Below, piece by piece: positions 38,628-48,396 of a DNA stretch of 64,000 bases. A program made the position numbers and the translations under genes. How positions within the stretch are numbered: the stretch's first letter is position 1; every line of letters starts with the position of its first letter. Source of the DNA: Lacimicrobium alkaliphilum (GTDB lineage Bacteria > Pseudomonadota > Gammaproteobacteria > Enterobacterales > Alteromonadaceae). The notes beneath the pieces are model-generated. The model was not told the DNA's origin, made no database searches, and saw only the letters and a program-made list of their open reading frames with translations. The DNA lies in the NCBI RefSeq assembly GCF_001466725.1, contig NZ_CP013650.1, positions 124,001 to 188,000 on the forward strand, read 5' to 3'.

Positions 38628-40037
38628 ATGTCAGTACAAAAGGCCCTGGATCTTATCCAAGAGAGCGAAGCGAAATTTGTAGACCTGCGCTTTACCGATA
38701 CTAAAGGTAAAGAGCAGCATGTTTCTATTCCTTGTTCACTTATTGACGAAGAATTTTTTGAAGAAGGCAAGATGTTCGATGGTTCATCCATCTCCGGCTG
38801 GAAAGGCATTAATGAATCCGACATGATCCTGATGCCAGTTCCTGAATCCGCAGTACTGGATCCTTTTTCTGAAGAAACTCAGGTGAATATCCGTTGTGAT
38901 ATCGTTGAACCTACGACTATGCAGGGTTATGACCGTGATCCGCGCTCTGTGGCCAAGCGTGCAGAAGAATATCTTAAGTCGACCGGTATCGGTGATACCG
39001 TGCTGATTGGCCCTGAGCCAGAATTCTTTATGTTTGATGATATCCGCTTCCATACTGATATGGCCGGTTCATTCTATGAAATTGATTCCATGGAAGCCAA
39101 GTGGAATTCAGGCGCCGATATTGAAGGCGGCAACATGGGCCACCGTCCCGGCGTCAAAGGGGGTTACTTCCCGGTTCCACCCGTTGACTCAGCCCATGAC
39201 ATCCGTACCGCCATGTGTCTGGTGATGGAAGAAATGGGTCTGCATATCGAAGCCCACCACCACGAAGTGGCAACCGCCGGGCAGAACGAAATTGCCTGTC
39301 GTTTCAACACCCTGGTGCTCAAGGCTGACGAGATCCAAATCTACAAGTATGTGGTACATAATGTGGCCGATGCCTACGGTAAAACGGCGACCTTTATGCC
39401 CAAGCCGCTGGTAGGGGATAACGGTTCAGGTATGCACGTGCACCAGTCCATCAGTAAAGACGGAAAAAACATCTTTGCCGGTGATAAATACGCCGGTTTG
39501 TCTGAAGAGGCGCTGTACTACATTGGCGGCATTATCAAACACGCCCGTGCTATCAATGCCTTTACCAACGCCTCTACCAACTCATACAAGCGTCTGGTAC
39601 CCGGCTTTGAAGCACCTGTGATGCTGGCCTATTCGGCCCGTAACCGTAGCGCGTCAATCCGTATTCCTCATGTGAGCAGTGCCAAAGCGCGTCGCATTGA
39701 GGTGCGTTTCCCGGATCCCACAGCCAACCCTTACCTGGCCTTCACTGCCATGATGATGGCTGGCCTGGACGGCATTCGTAACAAGATTCACCCTGGCGAT
39801 GCCATGGACAAGGATCTGTATGACCTGCCTGCCGAAGAAGCGAAGGAAATCCCAACCGTTGCTTCTTCTCTGGAAATGGCACTGGATGCATTGGATGCAG
39901 ACCGTGACTTCCTTAAAGAAGGCGGCGTGATGTCAGACGATATGATCGATGCCTATATCGGCCTCAAGCGCGGTGAAGTGGAGAAACTGGCCATGACGAC
40001 GCACCCGGTAGAATTCGATATGTATTACAGCGTCTAA
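38628..40037 (+). CDS. glnA: Glutamine synthetase type I
   Basis: Makes glutamine from glutamate and ammonia, forming dodecamers in the cytoplasm. It is 469 residues (usual 468-470). The ATP-binding and metal motifs [33 protein letters not shown] and the C-terminal adenylylation loop DLYDLPAEE with its tyrosine are intact, so it is probably controlled by GlnE. A GGAGGA ribosome site precedes the ATG. Transcription is probably nitrogen-controlled through the NtrC site and sigma-54 promoter upstream, and it ends at a strong terminator before the DUF4124 gene. Confidence 0.98.
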   Translation: MSVQKALDLIQESEAKFVDLRFTDTKGKEQHVSIPCSLIDEEFFEEGKMFDGSSISGWKGINESDMILMPVPESAVLDPFSEETQVNIRCDIVEPTTMQGYDRDPRSVAKRAEEYLKSTGIGDTVLIGPEPEFFMFDDIRFHTDMAGSFYEIDSMEAKWNSGADIEGGNMGHRPGVKGGYFPVPPVDSAHDIRTAMCLVMEEMGLHIEAHHHEVATAGQNEIACRFNTLVLKADEIQIYKYVVHNVADAYGKTATFMPKPLVGDNGSGMHVHQSISKDGKNIFAGDKYAGLSEEALYYIGGIIKHARAINAFTNASTNSYKRLVPGFEAPVMLAYSARNRSASIRIPHVSSAKARRIEVRFPDPTANPYLAFTAMMMAGLDGIRNKIHPGDAMDKDLYDLPAEEAKEIPTVASSLEMALDALDADRDFLKEGGVMSDDMIDAYIGLKRGEVEKLAMTTHPVEFDMYYSV

Positions 40038-40052
40038 TCGCTTAACTGATAC

Positions 40053-40080
40053 AAAAAAGCCCGCAAAGCGGGCTTTTTTT
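40053..40080 (+). terminator. Rho-independent terminator of glnA
   Basis: Stem AAAAAAGCCCGC / GCGGGCTTTTTT with an AAA loop and trailing T-run, 16 bases after the glnA stop. Confidence 0.95.
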
Positions 40081-40081
40081 A

Positions 40082-40185
40082 TGTCCAGGGGCCGGGCACG
40101 CCCGGGAAATGCGCAGCATTTTCAGTGGCCGGCGCGGAGGCATGGATGCCGCAGCTGGACTTTTGATAAAGGCAGGAAGCCTGAT
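40082..40185. repeat. String of small hairpins after glnA
   Basis: CCGGGC-AC-GCCCGG, AAATGC-GCA-GCATTT, GGCAT-GG-ATGCC and a nested CTTTTG...GGC-AGGAA-GCC...CAAAAG follow each other between the glnA terminator and the DUF4124 gene. The style resembles the longer array at 54701-55073. No gene is supported. Confidence 0.5.
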
Positions 40186-40329
40186 TCAAAAGGACGGTAT
40201 GTCGGGAACGTTTTTCCGGCGATGTCCGATAATGGGAATCAACAGACATACCTTTGGGCCAGAGCAGTTTTCAAAAAAAAGGCGTAAACTGAGTCAGGAA
40301 TGGTTTTAGAGTCCGGCCAAGGGGGCGCA

Positions 40330-40839
40330 ATGAAATACTGTTGGTTATTCTTGTTACTGGTAGCGGTTGTTCAGGCAGACACGCTGTATAAAGTGGTGAA
40401 AGCAGACGGCACCGTTATGTATACGGATCAGCCTGTGGCCGGTGCTGAACCTGTTGCGTTGCCCAGGATTAATTCTGCAGATTCCCTCGCTCCCAAAACC
40501 AATACAGCTCTAGCCAGCAAATCGGATCGACCCGAAGTGCAGTATCAGCTCTCTATTCTGTTTCCGAAATCACAACAAACCCTGCGTGATAATCAGGGCA
40601 ATATCACTGTTGTTGCCCAGATGGAGCCTCAGACTACAGGGGCTGGTATCTTTGAACTGTATATGGACACAGAGCTGGTGGCGGCTAATCCTTCCCCCCG
40701 CTTTGAGCTTACCGAAGTCAATCGGGGCGCCCATACTATCGAAGTGCGCTATGTGGACAATTCAGGCAAGGTCCTTGCATCATCCCCTTCAACAGAGTTT
40801 TTCCTGCATCAGGCATCGGTACTGAACAGGCCCCAATAG
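40330..40839 (+). CDS. DUF4124 domain-containing secreted protein
   Basis: Protein of 169 residues with a signal peptide (about 1-16, ending VQA-D). The mature N-terminus DTLYKVVKADGTVMYTDQPVAGAEPV is a DUF4124 domain, usually found in envelope proteins. The C-terminal half (about 60-165) reads like an Ig-like/beta-sandwich domain (TVVAQMEPQTTGAGIFELYMDTEL; VNRGAHTIEVRYVDNSGKVL). Proteins of this type commonly sit between glnA and ntrB in Alteromonadales-like genomes, but no link to nitrogen control is established. The ATG at 40330 is preferred since AAGGGGG lies before it and the signal peptide begins there. Confidence 0.85.
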   Translation: MKYCWLFLLLVAVVQADTLYKVVKADGTVMYTDQPVAGAEPVALPRINSADSLAPKTNTALASKSDRPEVQYQLSILFPKSQQTLRDNQGNITVVAQMEPQTTGAGIFELYMDTELVAANPSPRFELTEVNRGAHTIEVRYVDNSGKVLASSPSTEFFLHQASVLNRPQ

Positions 40840-40899
40840 CCCCGGCGTGGCCTGAAAGGGCCAGGCATAAGTACTGATACTGATATGGCAAATATAAGT

Positions 40900-40916
40900 T
40901 GCACTATTATGGTGCA
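40900..40916 (+). promoter_or_regulatory. NtrC-binding site before ntrB
   Basis: TGCACTATTATGGTGCA is a full-match NtrC dyad 42 bases before the ntrB start. In E. coli the equivalent site at glnL lets NtrC repress its own operon, and the position here suggests the same. Confidence 0.85.
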
Positions 40917-40957
40917 TTGCTATCTTTGCAGGCAGCGTCAATTCATAAGGGGAAGCG

Positions 40958-42019
40958 GTGACTACCTGGTCAGCACAAAATCTGGTGAGCAATCTGTCAG
41001 TAGGCATACTGGTTGTAGATGAGTCCCTGAAGGTTTGCTTTGCTAATGCTGCGGCGGAGTCGTTTTTCGAGCAGAGCTGTAATCAGCTCCAGGGGCAGCC
41101 GCTGAACAAAATCCTCCTTTATTCGAGTCTGGAAACGGCGCGCTTACAAAAGGCCATACGTTATCGGGACAGCTTTTCCGATGGCGAAGTGCAACTGACC
41201 TTTGCCGATGGTCGTCACAGCCTGGCCGAAATCACCGCTACCAGCATCGAAAAAGAAGGCAACAGCTATTTGCTGCTGGAAATAAAGCAGATCGACAACC
41301 TTAAACGCATCAGCCAGGAAAATCAGCAGTGGGCCCAGCAGCAGGCGGCCCGCGATCTGGTGCGGGGATTGGCACATGAGATCAAAAATCCGTTGGGTGG
41401 TTTGCGGGGGGCGGCGCAACTACTGGAAAAAGAACTCGCCGATGACGAATTGCGGGAATATACCGGGCTGATTATCGAGCAGTCCGACCGGCTCCGGAAT
41501 CTGGTAGACAGGTTGCTGGGCCCCAACCAGCCGCCGCGGTTCAGATGGCACAACCTGCATAAGGTGCTGGAAAAGATTCGTACCCTTTTAAGCCTGGATG
41601 ATATCGCCGATATTGAGTTATACCGTGATTACGACCCCAGTATTCCGGAGGTGTGGATAGACGATGAAAAGATCCAGCAGGCCGTACTGAATATCGCCCG
41701 TAATGCGGTACAGGCGCTGAAAGGCAAGGGGCGTATCGATTTTATCACCCGGATCGAAAGGCAGGTGACTATCCATGGCAAACGCTATCCGCTGTGTGCC
41801 CGCATCCGCATTATCGATAACGGCCCCGGTATTCCCGAGCAATTAAAAGATACGCTGTTTTACCCCATGACAACCGGCAATCAGGACGGTACCGGTCTGG
41901 GCCTGTCGATAGCCCAGACCCTGATTGACCATCATCGGGGCAAGATCGAAGTGGACAGCTGGCCTGGCCATACCGAATTTACCATTTACCTGCCAATAGA
42001 TAAGAAGGAGCCAGCCTGA
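40958..42019 (+). CDS. ntrB: Nitrogen regulation sensor histidine kinase NtrB (GlnL)
   Basis: Soluble kinase and phosphatase of NtrC, 353 residues, controlled by PII. A PAS domain covers about 10-120, the H-box RGLAHEIKNPLGGLRGAAQLLE has the phospho-accepting histidine near residue 142, and the ATPase part has NIARNAVQAL (N box), IDNGPGIPEQ (G1) and GTGLGLSIA (G2). The start is GTG with AAGGGGAAG ahead. The stop overlaps the ntrC ATG by one base (TGATG). Confidence 0.95.
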   Translation: MTTWSAQNLVSNLSVGILVVDESLKVCFANAAAESFFEQSCNQLQGQPLNKILLYSSLETARLQKAIRYRDSFSDGEVQLTFADGRHSLAEITATSIEKEGNSYLLLEIKQIDNLKRISQENQQWAQQQAARDLVRGLAHEIKNPLGGLRGAAQLLEKELADDELREYTGLIIEQSDRLRNLVDRLLGPNQPPRFRWHNLHKVLEKIRTLLSLDDIADIELYRDYDPSIPEVWIDDEKIQQAVLNIARNAVQALKGKGRIDFITRIERQVTIHGKRYPLCARIRIIDNGPGIPEQLKDTLFYPMTTGNQDGTGLGLSIAQTLIDHHRGKIEVDSWPGHTEFTIYLPIDKKEPA

Positions 42020-43428
42020 TGAGTGCTGCACCGGTTTGGATAGTCGACGATGACAGCTCGATCCGCTGGGTATTACAAAAAGCCCTGAAAAGCGCCGATA
42101 TTGAATGCTACAGCTTCGATAACCCGGAGGACTTACTGTTGCAGCTCAATGCTGAGCAACCCCCGCAGGTAATTGTATCGGATATCCGTATGCCGCAGAT
42201 GGACGGCATGGAGCTTTTGCAGGAGGTACACAAGCAGTTTGCCAACATGCCGGTGATTATTATGACCGCACACTCTGATCTGGATAGTGCGGTGAACGCT
42301 TACCAAAGCGGGGCCTTTGAATATCTGCCCAAACCCTTTGATATCGATGACGCGGTCAATCTGGTGAAAAGGGCGTTGTCTCATGCCCGCGAACAGCTAA
42401 AGCAACAATTGCATCAGGAACCGGCCATCGCCACCGAAATCATCGGCGAAGCCCCCGCCATGCAGGAGGTATTTCGCGCTATCGGCAGGCTGTCACGTTC
42501 CAGTATCAGTGTGCTGATCAACGGTGAGTCCGGTACAGGTAAAGAGCTGGTGGCACAGGCGTTACACCGGCATAGTCCGCGCTCAAAAGAGTCTTTTATT
42601 GCCCTGAATATGGCGGCTATTCCCACGGACTTGATTGAATCGGAACTCTTTGGTCATGAGAAGGGCGCTTTTACCGGCGCCCAGACCACCCGTCAGGGGC
42701 GTTTCGAACAGGCCAATGGCGGTACCCTGTTTCTGGATGAAATCGGCGATATGCCGCTGGATGTTCAGACCCGCTTGTTGCGGGTTCTGGCTGACGGCCA
42801 GTTTTACCGGGTCGGCGGCCATAGCCCGGTAACCGTAGATGTACGTATTATTGCCGCAACACACCAGAACCTGGAGCAGCGTGTGGCCCAGGGTAAATTC
42901 CGGGAAGACTTGTTTCACCGCCTCAACGTGATCCGTATTCATATTCCCCGCTTGTCGGAGCGGCGTGAGGATATTCCGTTGCTGGCCGGCCATTTTCTGA
43001 TAAAGGCGGCAAAGGAGCTGGAGGTGGAAAGTAAGGTGATGGGTAAGGAAACCCGCCAGATCTTAAGCCAGTTGCCCTGGCCCGGTAACGTCAGGCAACT
43101 TGAAAACCTGTGCCGCTGGCTGACGGTAATGGCCAGTGGCCAGGAAATTATTCCGGCAGATTTACCGCCTGAGCTTTATGAACAGCCACTGAGCAGGGAA
43201 GAACAGCAACATGGCAGTAACTGGCAATCATTGCTCAGCCATTGGGCGGATAAACAGTTACAGGCCGGAGAGCAGGATATTCTCAACGAGGCACAGCGGC
43301 TGATGGAAAAAATCCTGCTGGAGCGGGCCCTGCATTATACCCATGGCCATAAACAGGATGCGGCCAAAAAGCTCGGTTGGGGCCGTAATACCCTGACCCG
43401 CAAACTCAAAGAACTGGATGTGCAATAG
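42019..43428 (+). CDS. ntrC: Nitrogen regulation response regulator NtrC (GlnG)
   Basis: Sigma-54 activator of 469 residues. Receiver about 5-120 with the phospho-acceptor Asp in VIVSDIRMPQMDGMEL; AAA+ domain about 140-375 with Walker A GESGTGKE, the sigma-54-contact loop ELFGHEKGAFTGA and Walker B GGTLFLDEIGDMP; Fis-type HTH at the C-terminus (ALHYTHGHKQDAAKKLGWGRNTLTRKLKEL). It is the partner of NtrB and the expected binder of the sites at 38458 and 40900. Confidence 0.97.
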   Translation: MSAAPVWIVDDDSSIRWVLQKALKSADIECYSFDNPEDLLLQLNAEQPPQVIVSDIRMPQMDGMELLQEVHKQFANMPVIIMTAHSDLDSAVNAYQSGAFEYLPKPFDIDDAVNLVKRALSHAREQLKQQLHQEPAIATEIIGEAPAMQEVFRAIGRLSRSSISVLINGESGTGKELVAQALHRHSPRSKESFIALNMAAIPTDLIESELFGHEKGAFTGAQTTRQGRFEQANGGTLFLDEIGDMPLDVQTRLLRVLADGQFYRVGGHSPVTVDVRIIAATHQNLEQRVAQGKFREDLFHRLNVIRIHIPRLSERREDIPLLAGHFLIKAAKELEVESKVMGKETRQILSQLPWPGNVRQLENLCRWLTVMASGQEIIPADLPPELYEQPLSREEQQHGSNWQSLLSHWADKQLQAGEQDILNEAQRLMEKILLERALHYTHGHKQDAAKKLGWGRNTLTRKLKELDVQ

Positions 43429-43476
43429 TTAGGATATGGTATAGGGTTATCATAACTGTCTTTAATGAGGACATTT

Positions 43477-44967
43477 ATGAGCCGTTATTTGCTGGGTATC
43501 GACCAGGGCACCACCAGTTCAAGAGCCATATTGCTGAACCCACAGGGACAGATAGTGGATATGGTGCAACAGGAGTTTCCTCAGCACTATCCTCAATCAG
43601 GCTGGGTTGAACACTGCCCCGAAGATCTCTGGCTAAGCATACTGTATTGCTGCACCACGCTGCTATCCCGCCACAAGCTGAGTGGCAAGGACATTATTGG
43701 CCTTGGTATCAGCAACCAGCGCGAAACCACCCTGGTCTGGGACAAGGAGACCGGTGAGCCGGTATACAATGCCATAGTCTGGCAGGATCGGCGTACCGCT
43801 GCCTATTGCCAACAACTTTCTGAAGATGATCCAAAGCTGGAGCAGCGGTTGCAGGCTAAAACCGGGCTGCTGCTGGACCCGTATTTTTGTGCCAGCAAGA
43901 TTCACTGGATCCTGAAGCATGTCAGTGGCGCCCGTGAGAAAGCCAGCCAGGGCAGATTGCTGTTTGGCACTGTAGAAACGTATCTATTGTGGAAGCTTAC
44001 CGGTGGCGAGCGCCACTGCACCGATGCCAGCAATGCCTCGCGGACCCTGCTGTTTGATATTCATACCCAGCAATGGGATGAAGAATTATTAGTCTTGTTT
44101 GATATCCCCCGCAGTATATTGCCAGAGGTGTGTGACAATGCTGCCGATTTTGGTTGCACCCGGCCAGAGCTGTTAGGTGAGCCGGTACCGGTTCTGGCCA
44201 TGGCCGGTGATCAGCAGGCGGCGTTAATAGGCCAGTGCTGCTTTGAATCCGGTATGGCCAAAAGCACTTATGGTACCGGCTGTTTTCTGATGCTTAATAC
44301 CGGCAAACAGGCCCTGCAGTCACAAAACCGCTTGCTGACAACTGTTGCATATCGCTTAAAGGGTGAAGTGACCTATGCCCTTGAAGGCAGTATTTTTATG
44401 GCCGGGGCGACCATTCAGTGGCTACGTGACGGCCTTAAGCTGATTCAGCAGGCCGGAGAATCCGAGGCCCTGGCCAAAGAAGCGGATATTGATCATGGTG
44501 TGCTATTGGTGCCGGCGTTTACCGGCCTCGGCGCACCTTACTGGGATCCCGATGCCAGGGGGGCCATTTTAGGGCTGACCAGAGATACCGGGATCAGAGA
44601 AATTGTCAGTGCAGGGTTGCAGGCGGTATGTTACCAGAGCAAGGACTTACAGAAATCTATGCAGGCCGATGGGGTGAGGCCAACAGACTGGCGGGTGGAT
44701 GGCGGCATGGTGGCCAATGACTGGCTGATGCAGTTTCTCGCCGATATGCTCGGTGCCAATGTCAGGCGCAGCAGTATAGCGGAAACCACCGCGCTGGGGG
44801 TGGCCTATCTGGCCGGGCTTCAGGCCGGAGTGTTTAAATCACTCGAACAAATCGCGACCCTCTGGCAGCAGGATAAACTCTTTACCCCGAAAATGGCTAA
44901 AGCCGAACGTGACAGACTCTATGCCAGCTGGCAGCAGGGTGTAAAGCGAATTCAGACCAGGGACTGA
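43477..44967 (+). CDS. glpK: Glycerol kinase
   Basis: FGGY-family kinase of 496 residues phosphorylating glycerol. Motifs: [14 protein letters not shown] at the N-terminus, [29 protein letters not shown], and the ATPase segments in [14 protein letters not shown] and the C-terminal [19 protein letters not shown]. The ATG at 43477 has TGAGGA at good spacing; the ATG four codons upstream lies on the ribosome site and is rejected. Neither glpF nor glpD is adjacent. Confidence 0.95.
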   Translation: MSRYLLGIDQGTTSSRAILLNPQGQIVDMVQQEFPQHYPQSGWVEHCPEDLWLSILYCCTTLLSRHKLSGKDIIGLGISNQRETTLVWDKETGEPVYNAIVWQDRRTAAYCQQLSEDDPKLEQRLQAKTGLLLDPYFCASKIHWILKHVSGAREKASQGRLLFGTVETYLLWKLTGGERHCTDASNASRTLLFDIHTQQWDEELLVLFDIPRSILPEVCDNAADFGCTRPELLGEPVPVLAMAGDQQAALIGQCCFESGMAKSTYGTGCFLMLNTGKQALQSQNRLLTTVAYRLKGEVTYALEGSIFMAGATIQWLRDGLKLIQQAGESEALAKEADIDHGVLLVPAFTGLGAPYWDPDARGAILGLTRDTGIREIVSAGLQAVCYQSKDLQKSMQADGVRPTDWRVDGGMVANDWLMQFLADMLGANVRRSSIAETTALGVAYLAGLQAGVFKSLEQIATLWQQDKLFTPKMAKAERDRLYASWQQGVKRIQTRD

Positions 44968-45036
44968 AAATACCACTGTATTTGATTATTCAGGACATCA
45001 GTACAATCTGCGTCTTTGCACGGGCTGATGGCAAGC

Positions 45037-46008
45037 TCAGATATAAAAATCGAACTGTTGCATTAGCCCCAGTTGGTTGCCCTGGTAGATAAAGGCCCCA
45101 CTGCGACGCAGTCGGGCCTGGTCTTTTCCCTGCGGAGCGATGTCGGCCTGAGTGTCAGCACCTTGCAGGAGCAATCCGTCAACCTTGAGATCTGCAAGTG
45201 AGAAAAGCTGCCTGCCGGCTCCTGGTTGCCACCAGTATAGCTGCTCAAAGGATTTATCATCGCTATTCAGCCAGCCATCACCGTTACTGTCCATCTGGCG
45301 GATATCGGCCCAGGCATCACCACTTTTTGCGCCTGCCAGTTCTGCTGGTCCATCTATTCTGGTGTTGTTGTTAATATCTTTGACCAGATAACCGGCGTTA
45401 CCCCGGGGGGTAGGCAGAGCGTCAGTTTTGCCATCACCGTCCAGGTCAAAAGAGGTGTCGCCATCAAAGCTTACCGCCTGCCAGTCAAAGTTCAGTACCA
45501 GCGGATCTTTAAGCTGTTGCGCTGTCATCACAGTCAGGCGCTCGGTGATATTCAGTTGCTCCCAGTCCATTGAGGCAGAAAAAGCGCGGCTCAGGCCATC
45601 TTTACCCTGCACCTGAAGCTCAAATTGTAACTGATAGGCCTGATAATCCAGCGTTTGTTCCCGCACCAATAATCTGGTTCCAGGCTCAGGCTGCGAGGAT
45701 TGCGGCTCTGATTCAGACTGATTATTCTTGTTGCTTATTTGACTGGGATCGTACCATTCCAGTTCACGACCTGACATCAGTTCAATCAGCCTCTTCTTAA
45801 GGATCTGGCGGTAGTCTTCATCAGTTGAGGCGATATCTTCGCTTTGTGACTGCTCTGCTTCGGTTTTTGGGAATGGGGCACTGTGTTGCTGCTGATTATC
45901 ACCTGCCGGATTACGTGCAAATTTTTGTTCGCCAATAACCTGGCGCTGATGATGAAATAACCGCTGTTGTGCCAGTTCAAAGCTGGCCTGGTGTGATTCA
46001 ATCCGCAT
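45037..46008 (-). CDS. Hypothetical protein with calcium-binding-type DxDGDG repeats
   Basis: Protein of 323 residues. The N-terminal about 100 residues are low-complexity, Gln- and Ser-rich. The C-terminal part carries repeats of the dockerin/EF-hand loop kind: DLDGDGKTDALPT, DINNNTRIDGPAEL and DSNGDGWLNSDD, which probably bind calcium. No signal peptide is seen. Proteins with this arrangement are found in many marine gammaproteobacteria without known function. It is convergent with glpK. Confidence 0.75.
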   Translation of the reverse strand: MRIESHQASFELAQQRLFHHQRQVIGEQKFARNPAGDNQQQHSAPFPKTEAEQSQSEDIASTDEDYRQILKKRLIELMSGRELEWYDPSQISNKNNQSESEPQSSQPEPGTRLLVREQTLDYQAYQLQFELQVQGKDGLSRAFSASMDWEQLNITERLTVMTAQQLKDPLVLNFDWQAVSFDGDTSFDLDGDGKTDALPTPRGNAGYLVKDINNNTRIDGPAELAGAKSGDAWADIRQMDSNGDGWLNSDDKSFEQLYWWQPGAGRQLFSLADLKVDGLLLQGADTQADIAPQGKDQARLRRSGAFIYQGNQLGLMQQFDFYI

Positions 46009-46103
46009 AACCTTACCCCCTGACTTACTATCGGCCCGAGATGGTGGTTTTTTATACTGGGGAGGGGATTTAACCTTTGTTGATTATTACAGCAGCGAAA
46101 TAC

Positions 46104-46126
46104 GCCCGGCAACGGAATTGCCGGGC
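46104..46126 (-). terminator. Hairpin after the TonB-dependent receptor gene
   Basis: GCCCGGCAA and TTGCCGGGC form a 9-bp stem with a 5-nt loop, 12 bases after the receptor stop on the minus strand. The T-run is weak, so it may also act as an mRNA end. Confidence 0.6.
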
Positions 46127-46137
46127 TGTTTGACGAA

Positions 46138-48258
46138 TTACCAGCTATAACGCAGGCTGACCTGCAGATTACGCTCCGGACCCCAGAAACCCTGATTATA
46201 GAAATCTATGCTGGAGTAGTATTTTTTATCCAGCGCATTGTTGAGGTTGATTTGCGCCTGTAACTGTTCACTGATGTCATAGCTGGCCATCAGGTTGACC
46301 AGGGTATAGGCATCCTGTCGGGCACTCTCGCCGTTGGGGCCCACGCCAGGGTTCACCATTTCACTCTGCCAGTTGATATTGGCACCAACTTTTATCTGGT
46401 CGCTAATCCGGTACAGGCCACTGAGCCTTATCATATCTTCAGGCAGGTAGGTTTTAAAAGGACTGCCATTGGCCTGCTCAGATTCACTGTGGGTAAAGCT
46501 GAAATACAGATCCAGCTGGTCATTGGGATTACCGTTGACTTCCAGCTCATAGCCTTTGTTCCGGGCACCTTTGACGGCAATATAGGGGAAGCTGCCATCG
46601 GGTAAAGGCTCAGTGAAGTTGGGATCGAGTATGGCAACATTGTCTTTTTCCACTTTAAACAGGGCAAAACTGGCGGTCAGCGCCTGGCCGAAGAAATCTC
46701 CTTTGACGCCGATTTCGGCATTGCTGCCCTCAACCGGATCCAGCCGTCTGCTGTTGATGTCTTTGGCATCCTGAGGCTGAAAAATCTCGGTATAGCTGAC
46801 ATAGGCAGAAATCATATCAGTAAGATCGTACACCAGCCCGGCGTAAGGGGTGGTGACGCTGCCGTGTTCGTAATTGCCTGTTGCACCCTCTACTTCATAA
46901 TCGCTGAGACGGCTGCCGAGGATCAGATTGAACTGATCATGCAGATTGAACTGCGCGGCAAGGTAGCCGCCTTTTTGAGTGATGGTCTCAGAACCTGAGC
47001 TCGAGGGTTCTTCAGTAAACGGCGGTTTGGCTGCACTGCCGTCCCATTCCAGAAAGTTGCCTACAGGTACGGCCTCCAGAGCGCTGAATGAATCGGAGCT
47101 GATGTCCTGCTGCGAATAAAGTAAACCTGCGGTGAGGTTATGCTCGCGGCCCAGAGCAGAGAAGGGACCGGAGGCCATGACACGTAACGCATCCTGTTCG
47201 CGCTTTGACTGGTAAATCAGCGGGCTGGTGCCCATGCCCAGGCCTGTCTCTTTATCCGGCAGGCCGAACACATAGAGCAGGTGGCCATCCATTTCGCCTT
47301 CACGGCGCTCCAGCTCGGCATGCACATCCCAGCCGTTATCAAAGGCATGTTCGATCGCAGCAAAGGCATTGGTGCCGTCCCGCTCCCACTTTGTCCAGTT
47401 AGCCGCAGTGGTGGTGGACACAGGTAAATCGTCGGCCGGGCTGCCGTCGGCATAAAACAATGGCAGGGCACCCCAGGTTGAGCCCTTCGGATTGCGGCGG
47501 CTGTGATCCAGACCCACAGTGAGTCGGGTCTGGGTGCTGAGATCGGCTGTGATCACGCCATAGAGTTGCAGATCGTCTTTTTCAGCCAGATCCACGTAGC
47601 TGTCACCCTGTTCATAGGCGCCGGCAACACGGGCATTGACCGCCCCGTCTTCGGACAATGAAAGAGAGTGATCCAGCTCCAGACGCCGCTGGTTCCAGGA
47701 ACCGAGACGGGCATTGATATATCCGCCGCCTTCGGCTTTGGGGCGTTTGCGGATCAGGTTGATGGCGGCCGAGGGTTCACCCGCTCCCGTGAGCAGGCCG
47801 GTTGCACCGCGTACCACTTCGACCCGCTCGAAAATGATGGTGTCGGTGACCGCATCGTTGAAGAAACTGTTGTAATTAACCGGTACACCATCGAACTGGA
47901 AGTTAGTGATGTCATTGCCCCGGGCGCGGAAAAAATAGCGGTCAGTTTCGGCCCGCTGGGCCTGAAGCCCCGGTGCGAAGGTCATAATATCGGCGATACT
48001 CTCAAGCGCGAAACTGTCGATAAATTCACTACCGATAATGGATACCGATTGTGGGGTCTTGCGCAGGGTCAACGGTAAACCTGTGGCCGTACTGGCCTTA
48101 TCCAGACGGCTGCCCCGCACTTCCAGGCGCTCGACAGACTGTTGTTCATTTTGTTCCTGTGCGTTGGCGAGTGGCAGGCTGCAGACGGACAGCAATGCCA
48201 GAGACAGTGCCGTGTTGAGTCGCGAAGGGGTGAACGTGCGTGGTCCGGTTGGGGTCAT
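46138..48258 (-). CDS. TonB-dependent siderophore receptor
   Basis: Outer-membrane receptor of 706 residues, FhuE/FpvA/FoxA-like. Signal peptide about 1-33 (ANAQE), TonB box around VERLEVRGS, plug with TPQSVSIIGSEFIDSF, IADIMTFAPGLQAQ, FDGVPVNYNSF and VEVVRGATGLLTGAGEPSAAINLIRKRP (the siderophore-receptor subfamily signature), then a 22-strand barrel ending in SLRYSW. The siderophore is not identifiable. A Fur-like box lies upstream and it is divergent from the PepSY operon, so iron limitation likely induces both. Confidence 0.94.
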   Translation of the reverse strand: MTPTGPRTFTPSRLNTALSLALLSVCSLPLANAQEQNEQQSVERLEVRGSRLDKASTATGLPLTLRKTPQSVSIIGSEFIDSFALESIADIMTFAPGLQAQRAETDRYFFRARGNDITNFQFDGVPVNYNSFFNDAVTDTIIFERVEVVRGATGLLTGAGEPSAAINLIRKRPKAEGGGYINARLGSWNQRRLELDHSLSLSEDGAVNARVAGAYEQGDSYVDLAEKDDLQLYGVITADLSTQTRLTVGLDHSRRNPKGSTWGALPLFYADGSPADDLPVSTTTAANWTKWERDGTNAFAAIEHAFDNGWDVHAELERREGEMDGHLLYVFGLPDKETGLGMGTSPLIYQSKREQDALRVMASGPFSALGREHNLTAGLLYSQQDISSDSFSALEAVPVGNFLEWDGSAAKPPFTEEPSSSGSETITQKGGYLAAQFNLHDQFNLILGSRLSDYEVEGATGNYEHGSVTTPYAGLVYDLTDMISAYVSYTEIFQPQDAKDINSRRLDPVEGSNAEIGVKGDFFGQALTASFALFKVEKDNVAILDPNFTEPLPDGSFPYIAVKGARNKGYELEVNGNPNDQLDLYFSFTHSESEQANGSPFKTYLPEDMIRLSGLYRISDQIKVGANINWQSEMVNPGVGPNGESARQDAYTLVNLMASYDISEQLQAQINLNNALDKKYYSSIDFYNQGFWGPERNLQVSLRYSW

Positions 48259-48325
48259 GGAGGCTCCTGCTGATTGAATAAAATTAAACAGCGCGGAGTA
48301 TAAATGAAAACTATTTGCATTAACA

Positions 48326-48344
48326 GGAATTGATAATCGTTCGT
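48326..48344. promoter_or_regulatory. Candidate Fur box between the receptor and PepSY operon
   Basis: GGAATTGATAATCGTTCGT matches about 12 of 19 positions of the Fur consensus, including the TGATAATCGTT core. It lies in the 138-bp divergent intergenic region, about 70 bases from both starts. Confidence 0.6.
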
Positions 48345-48396
48345 ATTCCTTTTATTATCCTGCCATTGGATTTTACTCTTTTGCGGGCAAGATAAA

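Noticed and set aside
40081..40329. Short ORFs between glnA terminator and the DUF4124 gene
   Set aside because: They follow a strong terminator, consist of hairpin-rich sequence and have no ribosome site.
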